Source of the DNA: Undibacterium parvum
Lineage (GTDB): Bacteria; Pseudomonadota; Gammaproteobacteria; Burkholderiales; Burkholderiaceae_D
Length of the DNA: 64,000 nucleotides
Assembly (NCBI RefSeq): GCF_003955735.1
Contig: NZ_CP034464.1
Span: 3,968,001-4,032,000 of the forward strand
Direction: 5' to 3'
This document shows, one piece after another, positions 1 to 8,693 of the stretch (its first letter is position 1; the number at the start of each line of letters is the position of its first letter). Below the pieces are notes generated by a model. It did not search any database, was not told where the DNA came from, and worked only from the letters and a program-made list of their open reading frames with translations. Position numbers and translations under genes: made by a program.

Positions 1-920
1 GTACCATTTTTACTTTCTTGCCAAGACTCTATACCTTTGCCATGCTTATTCCAGAAGTCTTCTGGCAATTGCACGATGCCGGTGTAGAGCAGATCAGAAT
101 CTTCCAGTACATGATCGTTGAAGTAATCTTCCGCTGGCAAGCCTAAGGCACGCGCCTTGATACGCATATTGATATCTTTCGATACCAATACGATAGGGCG
201 CCCCGGGAACTCAGTTTCCAGGGCTCGGACTACGCCTAGTATCTGATTGTCGGCCTTACCCTGAGGCAAGCCTGCTGGCAAACTACCGCCTTGCAACTTG
301 GTTTGAAAAAACAAGCGTCCTTTGGCGTCTTTATTCCCGAGTTTAGACAGTAGTGCACCCTTGTCTATGTCGTGATGGTCGATATCTCCCACCAAGGCGT
401 CGAGCGAGCGTGAGATTTGACGGGCGTTGCGCGCCACTTCTGTCATGCCTTTTTTATGATCGTCTAATTCTTCCAAGGTGATCATAGGCAAGTAGACATC
501 GTGCTCTTCAAAGCGGAACAGGGATGATGGGTCGTGCATCAAGACATTGGTGTCGAGTACGAATAATTTGGTAATGCCAGACTTATCTGCGGCACGACTA
601 GCCACGGATTTCACTGGATTAACATGTGCTTTGGCTGTGGCCGGGCTCAGCGCCTTCGGTGTGGCTTTGCTAGCTTCGAGCTTCGCCTTACTTGGAGCAG
701 AAGCTGGAGCTGGTGGCGCGACCGGACGAGAAACTGGTGCGACGCTAGGGATCGCTTTCTGTGTAGCCGCAGGCGCTCGGGTGCTGCTAGTTGGTGTTTT
801 GGTGACAGCCGGTTTTGTTGCTGCTTGGCTGGCTTTTATCGGGGTTTTGTTTTCTGCTTTTGGATAGTCTTTTGGGGACAGCAGAGCCGCTGGTTTAGTC
901 GGCATTTTTGGCAGGGGCAT
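1..920 (-). CDS. PIN domain / PhoH family ATPase, N-terminal part
   Basis: The gene enters from the left edge and its 3' part lies outside the window. The start ATG at 920-918 has an AGAGG ribosome site just upstream. The first ~115 residues are a low-complexity Ala/Pro/Lys/Thr tail that looks disordered. A PIN nuclease-like domain follows, opening with FVLDTNVLMHDP (Asp near residue 123) and continuing through EELDDHKKG and LVSKDINMRIKARALG, which carry the usual acidic residues. Family knowledge: PIN-PhoH (PhoH2-like) proteins join a PIN RNase to a PhoH ATPase. The ATPase domain itself is not visible here, so the full name is an inference from the PIN part and its length. The long Ala/Pro tail is longer than in most relatives. 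Confidence 0.85.
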   Translation of the reverse strand, partial: MPLPKMPTKPAALLSPKDYPKAENKTPIKASQAATKPAVTKTPTSSTRAPAATQKAIPSVAPVSRPVAPPAPASAPSKAKLEASKATPKALSPATAKAHVNPVKSVASRAADKSGITKLFVLDTNVLMHDPSSLFRFEEHDVYLPMITLEELDDHKKGMTEVARNARQISRSLDALVGDIDHHDIDKGALLSKLGNKDAKGRLFFQTKLQGGSLPAGLPQGKADNQILGVVRALETEFPGRPIVLVSKDINMRIKARALGLPAEDYFNDHVLEDSDLLYTGIVQLPEDFWNKHGKGIESWQESKNG

Positions 921-1072
921 CAGAACCTCTTATAAAAAGTGTGAGAACTTAAACTTGGCAAATCGATGCGAAGATTTGGTCTGGTGGTGCTGTTAAAAGC
1001 GAAAAAGCCGCTGTGGAAGATTTTTGTATCATCTCCAGCAACGGCTTCGGCAGGTAAAAATAAGGATTTCAA

Positions 1073-1549
1073 TTATGCGTGTGTACTCACAAATTCCAAC
1101 ACTTCATCGACGTGTCCGGCAACCTTTACTCCACGCCATTCTTTCACTAATTTACCATTGCCGTCAATGATAAATGTACTACGTTCTATGCCGCGTGCTT
1201 GTTTACCGTACATGTTCTTGAGTTTCATGACGTTAAATAGCGTACACAGAGTTTCATCGGGGTCAGAGATGAGTTCAAAAGGCAGGTCGAGTTTGGCCTT
1301 AAAGCCTATATGTGAACGCAGACTGTCGCGGCTAATCCCAAAAATGCAGGTATTGGCAGCTTGAAATTGCGGATAAAGATCGCGGAATGCGATGCTCTCT
1401 GTGGTGCAACCCGGAGTATTGTCTTTCGGGTAGAAATAAAACAGTACAGTCTTACCGCTATATTGGCTTAACTGAAATGGCTGCTCGCCAGTCATGACAG
1501 CAGAGAAATCTGGAACCAAGCAATTGAGTGCAGATGGGCTTTCGGCCAA
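1073..1549 (-). CDS. bcp: Bcp/PrxQ-type thioredoxin-dependent peroxiredoxin
   Basis: This 158-residue protein reduces peroxides with a catalytic cysteine. The peroxidatic Cys48 lies in the TPGCTTE motif, preceded by VLFYFYPKDN as in AhpC/TSA-fold proteins. The second Cys found five residues later in E. coli Bcp (GCTxxxC) is absent; the motif reads GCTTESIAFRD. Other cysteines sit at 10, 68 and 102, so either an alternative resolving Cys or a one-Cys mechanism is implied. The start is a TTG at 1549-1547 placed 3-6 bases after a strong AGGAGAT site, so a non-ATG start is well supported. It lies between the PhoH gene and arnD, all on the minus strand, with short gaps. No terminator is obvious. 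Confidence 0.93.
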   Translation of the reverse strand: MAESPSALNCLVPDFSAVMTGEQPFQLSQYSGKTVLFYFYPKDNTPGCTTESIAFRDLYPQFQAANTCIFGISRDSLRSHIGFKAKLDLPFELISDPDETLCTLFNVMKLKNMYGKQARGIERSTFIIDGNGKLVKEWRGVKVAGHVDEVLEFVSTHA

Positions 1550-1642
1550 AGTGATCTCCTGATCTGTTGCGTTTATTTAAATGCTGTTGTATGGATTAAC
1601 AGGTCATGCCGCGATAAAGCTTTGCTCAGCACGACCGTCAGC

Positions 1643-2584
1643 TTAGGCGTGTAGTGCAACCAATTCCCCTGAGCGGCCAGGTAACTCTGCCCAACTTAAA
1701 GGATGTTCTGGTAGCGCCTGATCTTGCAGACTGGTGTAATAATCCGCCATCGAGATGCACTGGTAGCCCTGTTCTTGCCATCCCCTGAGCAACTGATCGA
1801 ATATGGGGGCAAGTTTTTGCCCTTCAAGTTCAGCATGCAGGGTAAATACATGATTTCTTGGTTCGGCCGTCAACTTAAGGATGTTAGCTGCAATATTTGA
1901 CTCGTTGATGACAGTGCCATCAATCTCGCGCCCTAGTAACTCATCTAAGGTTGGTAGCGTGGTCGGCATTTGTATACAGGACGACACCTTGCCATCGATT
2001 TGCAGGCGATACGGTCCAGCCGCTGGATTGGCGAGAGAGCCGTTATCATTGAGCATGGCGCGACCATCTGAGGCGTATTTCATGCCAAAGCTGGCCAGCT
2101 GGCTGAAGGCGTGTTCATTCATTTGCCAGCCAGCCGCGCCGTGGGTCTTGGGGACAGTGCCGAAAATTTCTTGAAAGCGTGAATACGCCTGTTGCATTTG
2201 TTGCTGAGTCCAGCTTTCGCCGCGTTTTCTGACATTGTCTTGCCAGACCACATGGTCCCAGGTGTGTATGCCACATTCAAAGCCAGCCCTGCGTACTGCA
2301 CGCATTTCTTCTACGCAGTCTTTGCCTATATCGGGTGCGGGTAAAAAAACGCCGTACATCAGCGTTTTGACGCCATAGTGTTCGACCACCGAGGTGCGCG
2401 ATACTTTTTGGAAAAAACCAGGTCGAAAAGCGCGCCGCAAGGCCCAGCCGGTATGATCTTTACCCAGAGAAAACAAGAAGGTGGCACCAGCGTGATGGTG
2501 CTTTAACAGGCGTACCAGATTAGGTACGCCTTCGCGAGTGCCACGGTAAGTGTCGACATCGATCTTTAAAACAATAGTAGGCAT
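1643..2584 (-). CDS. arnD: 4-deoxy-4-formamido-L-arabinose-phosphoundecaprenol deformylase ArnD
   Basis: A NodB-fold polysaccharide deacetylase of 313 residues that removes the formyl group from undecaprenyl-phosphate-Ara4FN, the step before flipping and transfer to lipid A. Visible motifs are LKIDVDTYRGT (Asp9, Asp11) and HTWDH at 107-111 for metal binding. The family assignment also rests on its place as last gene of the arn locus. The ATG at 2584 is preferred over an upstream in-frame start at 2689, because the latter would overlap 93 bases of the decarboxylase gene, and because MPTIVLKIDVDT matches the family's N terminus. The upstream gene stops 11 bases before it and TCAGGAC serves as a ribosome site, so the two are probably co-translated. 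Confidence 0.93.
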   Translation of the reverse strand: MPTIVLKIDVDTYRGTREGVPNLVRLLKHHHAGATFLFSLGKDHTGWALRRAFRPGFFQKVSRTSVVEHYGVKTLMYGVFLPAPDIGKDCVEEMRAVRRAGFECGIHTWDHVVWQDNVRKRGESWTQQQMQQAYSRFQEIFGTVPKTHGAAGWQMNEHAFSQLASFGMKYASDGRAMLNDNGSLANPAAGPYRLQIDGKVSSCIQMPTTLPTLDELLGREIDGTVINESNIAANILKLTAEPRNHVFTLHAELEGQKLAPIFDQLLRGWQEQGYQCISMADYYTSLQDQALPEHPLSWAELPGRSGELVALHA

Positions 2585-2595
2585 GCAGTCCTGAC

Positions 2596-3636
2596 TTAAT
2601 CCATGAGGGCGCGAGCTTCGGCTACCTGACCGCGGTAGGCGTCGAAAATATTGCGCATGCTGTCGGCCATCGTGGTGGTCGGTGCCCAACCGAGTTCTTC
2701 GCAGGTATTGGTGATTTTCGGCACACGATTTTGTACGTCTTGATAGCCAGTGCCATAGTAAGCACCGGAAGTGGTTTCTATCAATTCGACTTTTTTCGCG
2801 GTCTCTGCGTATTCCGGGTATTCTGCAGCCAGGGTCAGCATCATGTGTGCCAGATCGCGAATCGAGTGGTTATTCACGGGATTGCCGATGTTGTAGATCT
2901 TGCCGCTGGCGACGCCATTCTTGTTGTCGATAATCCGCATCAAGGCATCGATACCGTCGTCGATGTAAGTGAAAGCACGTTTTTGCGCGCCGCCATCGAC
3001 TAAGGAAATGTTTTCACCGCGCACGATGTGGCCGAAGAACTGAGTCACTACGCGTGAGCTACCTTCTTTTGGTGTGTGGATGGAATCCAAACCAGCACCG
3101 ATCCAGTTAAATGGACGGAACAGGGTGAAGTTCAAACCTTCCATGCCATAGCCCCAGATCACTCTATCCATCAATTGCTTGGCGCAGGAATAAATCCAGC
3201 GTGGTTTATTGATAGGACCGCAAATGAGTTCAGATTGCTCAGGATCGAACTCTTCGTCATGGCACATGCCATACACTTCTGAGGTCGATGGGAACACCAG
3301 ATGCTTGCCGTATTTGGCCGCGGAGCGAACGATAGGCAGATTGGCTTCAAAATCGAGCTCAAATACGCGCAAAGGCTGTTTTACATAAGTTGATGGCGTA
3401 GCGATGGCGACCAAAGGCAGGATGACATCACATTTCTTGACGTGATACTCGACCCATTCTTTATTGATGGTGATATCGCCTTCAAAAAAGTGCATGCGCT
3501 CGTGACTGAGCAAGTCGCCGAGTCTATCTGTTTGCATGTCCATGCCGTAGACGTGCCAGTCTGTAGTTTCCAGAATGCGCTTGGACAGATGGTGACCGAT
3601 AAAACCGTTCACGCCGAGGATAAGGACTTTTTTCAT
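2596..3636 (-). CDS. arnA: UDP-glucuronate decarboxylase half of ArnA (free-standing)
   Basis: A 346-residue extended SDR enzyme equivalent to the C-terminal domain of E. coli ArnA. It oxidatively decarboxylates UDP-glucuronic acid to the UDP-4-keto-pentose used by ArnB. Visible signatures are GVNGFIGHH for NAD binding (residues 8-16), STSEVYG with Ser119/Glu120, YSCAK with Tyr149/Lys153, and YYGTGYQDVQNR with Arg304, matching E. coli Ser433, Glu434, Tyr463, Lys467 and Arg619. The GYQDVxxR motif sets it apart from ordinary UDP-xylose synthases. The start at 3636 (MKKVLILG) is chosen because upstream in-frame codons would run into the formyltransferase gene and add a non-homologous tail. The fused E. 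coli enzyme is split in two here. Confidence 0.93.
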   Translation of the reverse strand: MKKVLILGVNGFIGHHLSKRILETTDWHVYGMDMQTDRLGDLLSHERMHFFEGDITINKEWVEYHVKKCDVILPLVAIATPSTYVKQPLRVFELDFEANLPIVRSAAKYGKHLVFPSTSEVYGMCHDEEFDPEQSELICGPINKPRWIYSCAKQLMDRVIWGYGMEGLNFTLFRPFNWIGAGLDSIHTPKEGSSRVVTQFFGHIVRGENISLVDGGAQKRAFTYIDDGIDALMRIIDNKNGVASGKIYNIGNPVNNHSIRDLAHMMLTLAAEYPEYAETAKKVELIETTSGAYYGTGYQDVQNRVPKITNTCEELGWAPTTTMADSMRNIFDAYRGQVAEARALMD

Positions 3637-3682
3637 GATAATTTCTTTATTTAAAAATGCTGCTGCTGAGCTAATCAGCGAA

Positions 3683-4612
3683 TTATTGGGCGGCCAGTTG
3701 TTGCTGTAGGCTTGAGGCTGTAACCACTTTGCCATTCATTAATAGTTCAATTATATGGAGAGCACGGCCATCGCCACACCCACCGAATATAGCATTATCC
3801 ACTACAGACAAGCCTTGCGGCAAATTTGCGGTGTTGTTAGATGTGGTCGATGCTAGTAATCGTGCTTTTCCGATAACGTAAATGTTGCCGTCCACCTCGG
3901 TAAACGCCCCTGGATAAGGTGGAGCTACAGCTCGGTGCAGGTTGTACACTTGCTGCGCCGGCAGACTCCAGTTGATACGGCCATCTTCCGCTTTGCGGCC
4001 GCCAAAATAGCTACCCTTGCTCAGATCATTGGCGAGCAGCTTGGCGCTGCCATCGATTAGAGACGGCAGGGCAAACCATAAGATTTGCTCGGCTGCGACC
4101 GTCAGTTTGCCAAATACTTCAAAGGCGGTGTCGTCAGGCAGGATGGGCACAGCAGTTTGGGCGATGATGCCACCGGCATCGGGCTTGGCAGCCATTTCGT
4201 GCAGAGTTGCACCGGTTTCGGTTTCGCCGTGCAAGACTGCCCAATTTACCGGGACCCGGCCACGGTATTTCGGCAACAAAGAACCGTGTAAGTTGTAAGC
4301 GCCGCGCTTGGCCAGTGCCAAAATATTCGTGGGCAACATGTGGCGATAATAAAAACTGAAAATAAAATCAGGGGCCAGCGCCTTGATTTGCTCGAAGAGC
4401 TCTGGGCTTGCCGGATTTTCTGGCGTGATGCGGCTAATGCCATGCTCTCTACAGAGATCAGCGACCGATTCAAACCAAATTGTCTCGGTCGGGTTATCTT
4501 CATGACTAACCACCAGATCTATCTGTACGCCACGCGCCAACAAGGTTTTAATGCAACGCACACCAACGCTGTGGTAGGCGAACACGACAGCCCTAGGGTT
4601 TTGTGTTGTCAT
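3683..4612 (-). CDS. arnA: UDP-Ara4N formyltransferase half of ArnA (free-standing)
   Basis: A 309-residue formyltransferase equivalent to the N-terminal domain of E. coli ArnA; it uses 10-formyltetrahydrofolate to formylate UDP-L-Ara4N. The catalytic triad is visible as NLH (Asn107, His109) and KPDAGG (Asp145), in the NLHGSLLPKYRGR and HEMAAKPDAGGI contexts typical of the family. The product must stay separate from the decarboxylase: it ends 46 bases before that gene's start. The start ATG at 4612 follows the arnC stop by one base (TGAAATG), a coupling arrangement, whereas the longer in-frame start at 4723 would lie inside arnC. An alternative reading as methionyl-tRNA formyltransferase is ruled out by sequence and context. 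Confidence 0.92.
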   Translation of the reverse strand: MTTQNPRAVVFAYHSVGVRCIKTLLARGVQIDLVVSHEDNPTETIWFESVADLCREHGISRITPENPASPELFEQIKALAPDFIFSFYYRHMLPTNILALAKRGAYNLHGSLLPKYRGRVPVNWAVLHGETETGATLHEMAAKPDAGGIIAQTAVPILPDDTAFEVFGKLTVAAEQILWFALPSLIDGSAKLLANDLSKGSYFGGRKAEDGRINWSLPAQQVYNLHRAVAPPYPGAFTEVDGNIYVIGKARLLASTTSNNTANLPQGLSVVDNAIFGGCGDGRALHIIELLMNGKVVTASSLQQQLAAQ

Positions 4613-4613
4613 T

Positions 4614-5633
4614 TCAGTTGGTCCCGGCTGTAGTTTCAACTTGCTTGCCCGCTTTAGCCGCAATGCCCTTGTTGCCCTCGTTGCTTTCGTTAGTGTTGAG
4701 CTCAAGTATGGTTTGCACCACAAAACGCGGACGCCCGCGCACTTGTTGGTAAATCCGGCCTACATACTCGCCCAGTAAGCCTATGCCAAACAGGATCACG
4801 GCCATTAAGAAGAAGGCAATTGCAAACAGGGTGAACAGGCCTTCCGCCTCAGCGCCCAGAATAAATCGGCGTATCAACAGGAAGACCACCAGGGCACCAG
4901 ATGCCGCCGACAAGACCATGCCCATCATGGAGAACAACTGCAGCGGCACGATAGAAAAACCCGTCATTAAATCAAAGTTCAGACGTATCAGGCTATAGAA
5001 CGAATATTTGGATTCGCCCGCGGCACGCTCTTCATGCTCGACCATAATTTCAGTCGGATTACGGGCGAAGGTGTAAGCCAGAGCAGGCACATAAGTGCTC
5101 ACTTCCTGACATTGATTGATCAGGTTAATGACGTTGCGACCATAGGCGCGCAACATATTGCCTTGATCGGTAATCTTGATGCTGGTAATTTTTTCGCGTA
5201 TCCGATTCATCATCTTGGAAGCATAGGTGCGCCATGCTGAGTCCTGACGTTTGCGGCGTATCGAGCCTACATAATCATAGCCTTCGCGCATTTTGTCGAC
5301 CAGCGCACCGATTTCTTCCGGCGGATTTTGTAAGTCGGCGTCCAGCGTGACGACGATCTCACCACGACTCGCTTCGAAGCCCGCCAAAATGGCCATGTGC
5401 TGGCCGTAATTGCCGTTAAATAAAACCACGCGCGTCACATCCGGGCGTAAGCGATATTGGTCGGCCAGCAGTAGTGCGGTATTGTCGCGACTACCGTCGT
5501 TGACGAACACCACTTCATAGCTAACGCCACGCAAGGCTAGGGCGTCCAAGGCCGGATACAGGCGCGCGTACAGTTGTGCCAGGCCGGCTTGTTCGTTATA
5601 TACCGGGATGACGACGGTGAGTTCTGGTTTCAT
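4614..5633 (-). CDS. arnC: Undecaprenyl-phosphate Ara4FN transferase ArnC (GT2 family)
   Basis: A membrane-anchored family 2 glycosyltransferase of 339 residues that attaches Ara4FN from UDP to undecaprenyl phosphate on the cytoplasmic face. The N-terminal domain shows TVVIPVYNEQ, FVNDGSRDNT and TLDADLQNPPEE; the DxD-like acidic residues lie near residue 97. Two hydrophobic helices follow (about residues 230-290), then a short basic tail, as in ArnC/DPM1-like enzymes. The ATG at 5633 is preferred; an adjacent TTG at 5636 is in frame. It lies 16 bases after arnB and one base before the formyltransferase gene, so the three genes form one transcript. A generic dolichol-phosphate-type transferase is possible by sequence alone, but the locus fixes the role. 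Confidence 0.9.
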   Translation of the reverse strand: MKPELTVVIPVYNEQAGLAQLYARLYPALDALALRGVSYEVVFVNDGSRDNTALLLADQYRLRPDVTRVVLFNGNYGQHMAILAGFEASRGEIVVTLDADLQNPPEEIGALVDKMREGYDYVGSIRRKRQDSAWRTYASKMMNRIREKITSIKITDQGNMLRAYGRNVINLINQCQEVSTYVPALAYTFARNPTEIMVEHEERAAGESKYSFYSLIRLNFDLMTGFSIVPLQLFSMMGMVLSAASGALVVFLLIRRFILGAEAEGLFTLFAIAFFLMAVILFGIGLLGEYVGRIYQQVRGRPRFVVQTILELNTNESNEGNKGIAAKAGKQVETTAGTN

Positions 5634-5649
5634 CAAGCTATGCTCAAAT

Positions 5650-6777
5650 TCAAGAAAGGCAGGATTTTACAGCAGAGACGACTCTGGCTACATCATTTTC
5701 GTTCATTGCCGGAAACAAAGGCAGGGTAACGATCTGTTTGCCTATGCGTTCTGCGATAGGGAACATGCCATCAGTAAAGCCACGCGCACGGTAAAAACTA
5801 AACAGATGGATGGCGCGATAATGGTAGCCCAGACCGATGCCGAGATCCATCATCTGCTGCATGAACTCGGCGCGATTGATGCGTTCTGGTAGCACGATGT
5901 GAAACATGTGCCAGTTACTATTTTCGAAATCAGCGATCGGCAGTTCCGCCCCGGTCTGCGTTTCAAAATCGCCGCCGAACAGGCTGAAGTAGTGTTTTGC
6001 CAGTGCCATGCGTTTGGCGTTAAATTCAGCCAAATGCTTCATCTGACCCAGACCTATGGCCGCGGCGATATCGGTCATATTGTATTTGCCACCCAGTACA
6101 TCGACATCGATACCATCGAGACCGGTTCGGCTAACGCCTTGTAAGCGATACTTCTCAGCTAGTTTGGCTTCTGCCGCATTGTTCAAGACCAGGCAACCGC
6201 CTTCGCCGGTCATGATGTTTTTGTTGACTTGAAAACTGAACGAGGCGAAATCGCCGAAAGCGCCGATGCGTTTGCCTTTCCAGGTCGAGCCTATGGCTTG
6301 TGCCGCGTCTTCGACCACGCGTAGTTGGTATTTTTCGGCCAGTGCGTACAGTTTATCCATATCGCAAGGCAGGCCGCACATGTGCACCGGGATGATGGCC
6401 TTGGTGCGTGGCGTGATGGCAGCTTCAAGTTTATCGAGGTCGATATTGTGGCTGCGCGGATCGATGTCGACAAATACCGGGGTCGCACCGACTTCGATAA
6501 TCACATTGGCGGTGGCTACCCAAGAATTCGGCGTCGTAATAACTTCATCGCCTGCGCCTATGCCGGCAATGCGCAAGGCAATTTCCATGGTGCAGGTGCC
6601 GGAGTTAAAGCTGCGCACCGGACGGCCGCCAAAATACTCGGATAATTGGGCTTCCAGCGCCTGTACGTTGGGGCCGCTAGTGAGCCAGCCTGAGCGCAAG
6701 ACGTCCGCTACGGCGGCGATGGTGGCTTCGTCCACGCTAGGTTTGGTGAAAGGTAAAAAGGGCAGTGCATTGCTCAT
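5650..6777 (-). CDS. arnB: UDP-4-amino-4-deoxy-L-arabinose aminotransferase ArnB
   Basis: A 375-residue PLP enzyme of the DegT/DnrJ/EryC1 sugar aminotransferase family. It transfers an amino group from glutamate to the 4-keto pentose made by the decarboxylase half of ArnA. The PLP lysine is Lys186 in SFQVNKNIMTGEGG; the family also shows EDAAQAIGS (about 156-164) and FNSGTCTMEIAL. Length is normal for ArnB (E. coli about 380). The ATG at 6777 has AGGATAA upstream. It is separated from arnT by 200 bases that contain a dispersed repeat, so it could have its own promoter, while arnC follows closely. Confidence 0.93.
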   Translation of the reverse strand: MSNALPFLPFTKPSVDEATIAAVADVLRSGWLTSGPNVQALEAQLSEYFGGRPVRSFNSGTCTMEIALRIAGIGAGDEVITTPNSWVATANVIIEVGATPVFVDIDPRSHNIDLDKLEAAITPRTKAIIPVHMCGLPCDMDKLYALAEKYQLRVVEDAAQAIGSTWKGKRIGAFGDFASFSFQVNKNIMTGEGGCLVLNNAAEAKLAEKYRLQGVSRTGLDGIDVDVLGGKYNMTDIAAAIGLGQMKHLAEFNAKRMALAKHYFSLFGGDFETQTGAELPIADFENSNWHMFHIVLPERINRAEFMQQMMDLGIGLGYHYRAIHLFSFYRARGFTDGMFPIAERIGKQIVTLPLFPAMNENDVARVVSAVKSCLS

Positions 6778-6857
6778 GGCTTATCCTATTCTTGGTCTGC
6801 TTGCTGCAACCGGCTGCTGGCGCGCGTGCGGCCAGCGTGGGGTTGCGTCGAACTTAT

Positions 6858-6931
6858 TATACTGAGGTAGAGTATATTTAAACACCCGCATAGATATTGC
6901 GCAATGACCTAGGTTTTTAATCATACTCCCC
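6858..6931. repeat. Dispersed intergenic repeat, copy A (74 bp)
   Basis: It starts TATACTGAGG and ends CATACTCCCC. It is the same length (74 bp) as the reverse complement of copy E (46176-46249) and shares with it both ends, an internal ATAGATAT block and a GTTTTT block. It sits in the 200-base gap between arnT and arnB and may affect the continuity of that operon. Homology of A and E is read directly from the sequence; function is unknown. Confidence 0.7.
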
Positions 6932-6977
6932 CAATATCTGGAAGTGCTGCGGTGCGGCTAGTGCTGTTCCTAGTATA

Positions 6978-8693
6978 TTACTGTGGCGTTGGCTTGTTCA
7001 GCAGGTTGGACACAATGATACGTTTTGGATCTTGCGCGATCACCCGCATCGGTAGTTGTAACTGAACTAATTCTTCATAGACATTCGGACGAACGATGGC
7101 GATCGCTGCTTTGCCAGCCAAGTGATCGGCTCGCCATTTTTGTTCGAAATCGCTACGCTGGGGTATCCATAGTTCGGGTTGTTGTTCTAATCCAAAACCG
7201 AGTTCGTCGCTGGCTTCCACCAAAATCATGGTGCGGGCCAGATAAAACGGCAGCGATTGTTCATACAGACCCACTCCGTAGAGCGGTGTTTCCGGCTTAA
7301 GTTCCGCCTGAATTGCCGCTACATGCGGCAAACCTGCATTGTAGCGGCCCCAGGTGTCATGCCCCAGAAACAAAGCCTGGCCAGCCACAAAGCCCGCCAT
7401 CGCCAGGATGATCACACTCATGTCTTTGCGCTGTTTCGCAAGTAGGCCAGCGATGATGCCACCGACCAGGGTAATGCCGGCCGCAGCAAAGGTCCATGGC
7501 ACCATGGCCTGATACAGCGGAATCTCATAAGCGATATCACTAATCTCACCTATCTTGTTGGCCGTTAAGACTCCCGCCAAACCCATGGCGGCGAACAATG
7601 CTGCGCATATTCTGAGTGAGAGTGTCGAAGTTTTTTCTAGCTGGCAGGCGATCAACAAGGCGATAGAAGGAAATATCGGCAAAATGTAAGAAGGTAGCTT
7701 AGAGCCAGAAATGCTAAAGAAAAAGAAGATGAACACGGTCCAGATCAGCAGCATGGTTTGCGGCTGGAAACCGGCTTGCTTACTAAAGCTGAAATTGCGA
7801 GCTGCATGCCACAGCGACTGCAGCAATAAACCCAGCCAAGGCACGATGCCCAAAACCAGCAGAGGGAAAAAATAATACCAGGCACCACCGCGTTTATGCA
7901 CCGTACTGGTAAAGCGTTGAAAATGTTCGTGAATAAAGAAAAAATGTGGGTGTTCAGGATTTTTTTGCCAGACCAAAATAAACCAAGGTGTGGTGATCGC
8001 GAAAAACAAGATCAGACCTTTGCCCATATGCAGACGGGTCCAAAGTGCCCAGTCACGCGTGATCATGGTGTAGAGAACGAGCACAGCACCGGGTAAGACA
8101 AAGCCTATCAAACCCTTGGACATGGTGGCTAAGGCCATGCCTGCCCAGCATAGCAACATACCATTGCGTTGCTCTGTACTGGTAGCATCAGCTCTTTGCG
8201 AGAGTAGTAAGCCGCACAGAGCTAAGGTCATCATGCCGGATAAACCCATATCCAGAGTATTGATGTGCCCCAAGCCTGCCCAGTAAAAACTAGAACCCAA
8301 CACCAGTGCGGTGCTGATGCCGACCCGTCGGCTAAATACTTTGGCGCCGGTGTAAGCGCTGGCGGCGATGCCGAGTAAGCCGCATAGACCAGTCCATAGA
8401 CGCGCCTGCCATTCACCCTGACCAAATAATTCGAAGCTGAGCGCATTCATCCAGTTTTGTAGCGGGGGCTTCTCAAAATATTTAATGCCGTTCAGGCGCT
8501 GGGTAATCCAGTCACCGCTAGCCACCATTTCTCGCGCCATTTCTGCATAACGGCCTTCATCGGTGGGCACCAATGCACGTGCACCTAACATGTAGAACCA
8601 GATAAACAGAAAGACCAGGGCGACTGCCGCCAAAAAAATGGGCGAGTCGTAGGGCGACGGGTGGGCTGAGCTTGGCGTAGATTTGGTTCTCAT
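6978..8693 (-). CDS. arnT: Lipid A 4-amino-4-deoxy-L-arabinose transferase ArnT
   Basis: A 571-residue polytopic inner-membrane glycosyltransferase (GT83, PMT fold) that moves Ara4N from undecaprenyl phosphate to lipid A phosphates on the periplasmic face, lowering affinity for polymyxin and cationic peptides. The key motif PTDEGRYAEMAREM (Asp45-Glu46) lies in the first periplasmic loop, followed by FEKPPLQNW. About a dozen hydrophobic helices run from residue 18 to about 440, then a soluble C-terminal domain. The start ATG at 8693 overlaps the stop of the upstream Mth938-like gene by four bases (ATGA), so the two are translationally coupled. It is the first recognised arn gene in transcription order, whereas arnT follows the biosynthetic genes in E. 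coli. Confidence 0.93.
   Translation of the reverse strand: MRTKSTPSSAHPSPYDSPIFLAAVALVFLFIWFYMLGARALVPTDEGRYAEMAREMVASGDWITQRLNGIKYFEKPPLQNWMNALSFELFGQGEWQARLWTGLCGLLGIAASAYTGAKVFSRRVGISTALVLGSSFYWAGLGHINTLDMGLSGMMTLALCGLLLSQRADATSTEQRNGMLLCWAGMALATMSKGLIGFVLPGAVLVLYTMITRDWALWTRLHMGKGLILFFAITTPWFILVWQKNPEHPHFFFIHEHFQRFTSTVHKRGGAWYYFFPLLVLGIVPWLGLLLQSLWHAARNFSFSKQAGFQPQTMLLIWTVFIFFFFSISGSKLPSYILPIFPSIALLIACQLEKTSTLSLRICAALFAAMGLAGVLTANKIGEISDIAYEIPLYQAMVPWTFAAAGITLVGGIIAGLLAKQRKDMSVIILAMAGFVAGQALFLGHDTWGRYNAGLPHVAAIQAELKPETPLYGVGLYEQSLPFYLARTMILVEASDELGFGLEQQPELWIPQRSDFEQKWRADHLAGKAAIAIVRPNVYEELVQLQLPMRVIAQDPKRIIVSNLLNKPTPQ

Noticed and set aside
966..1364. A 132-codon plus-strand frame opposite bcp
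   Set aside because: Antisense to the peroxiredoxin gene and without any recognisable feature.
6266..6865. A 199-codon plus-strand frame opposite arnB
   Set aside because: It is antisense to a well-recognised enzyme, with low-complexity product and no signal of its own.
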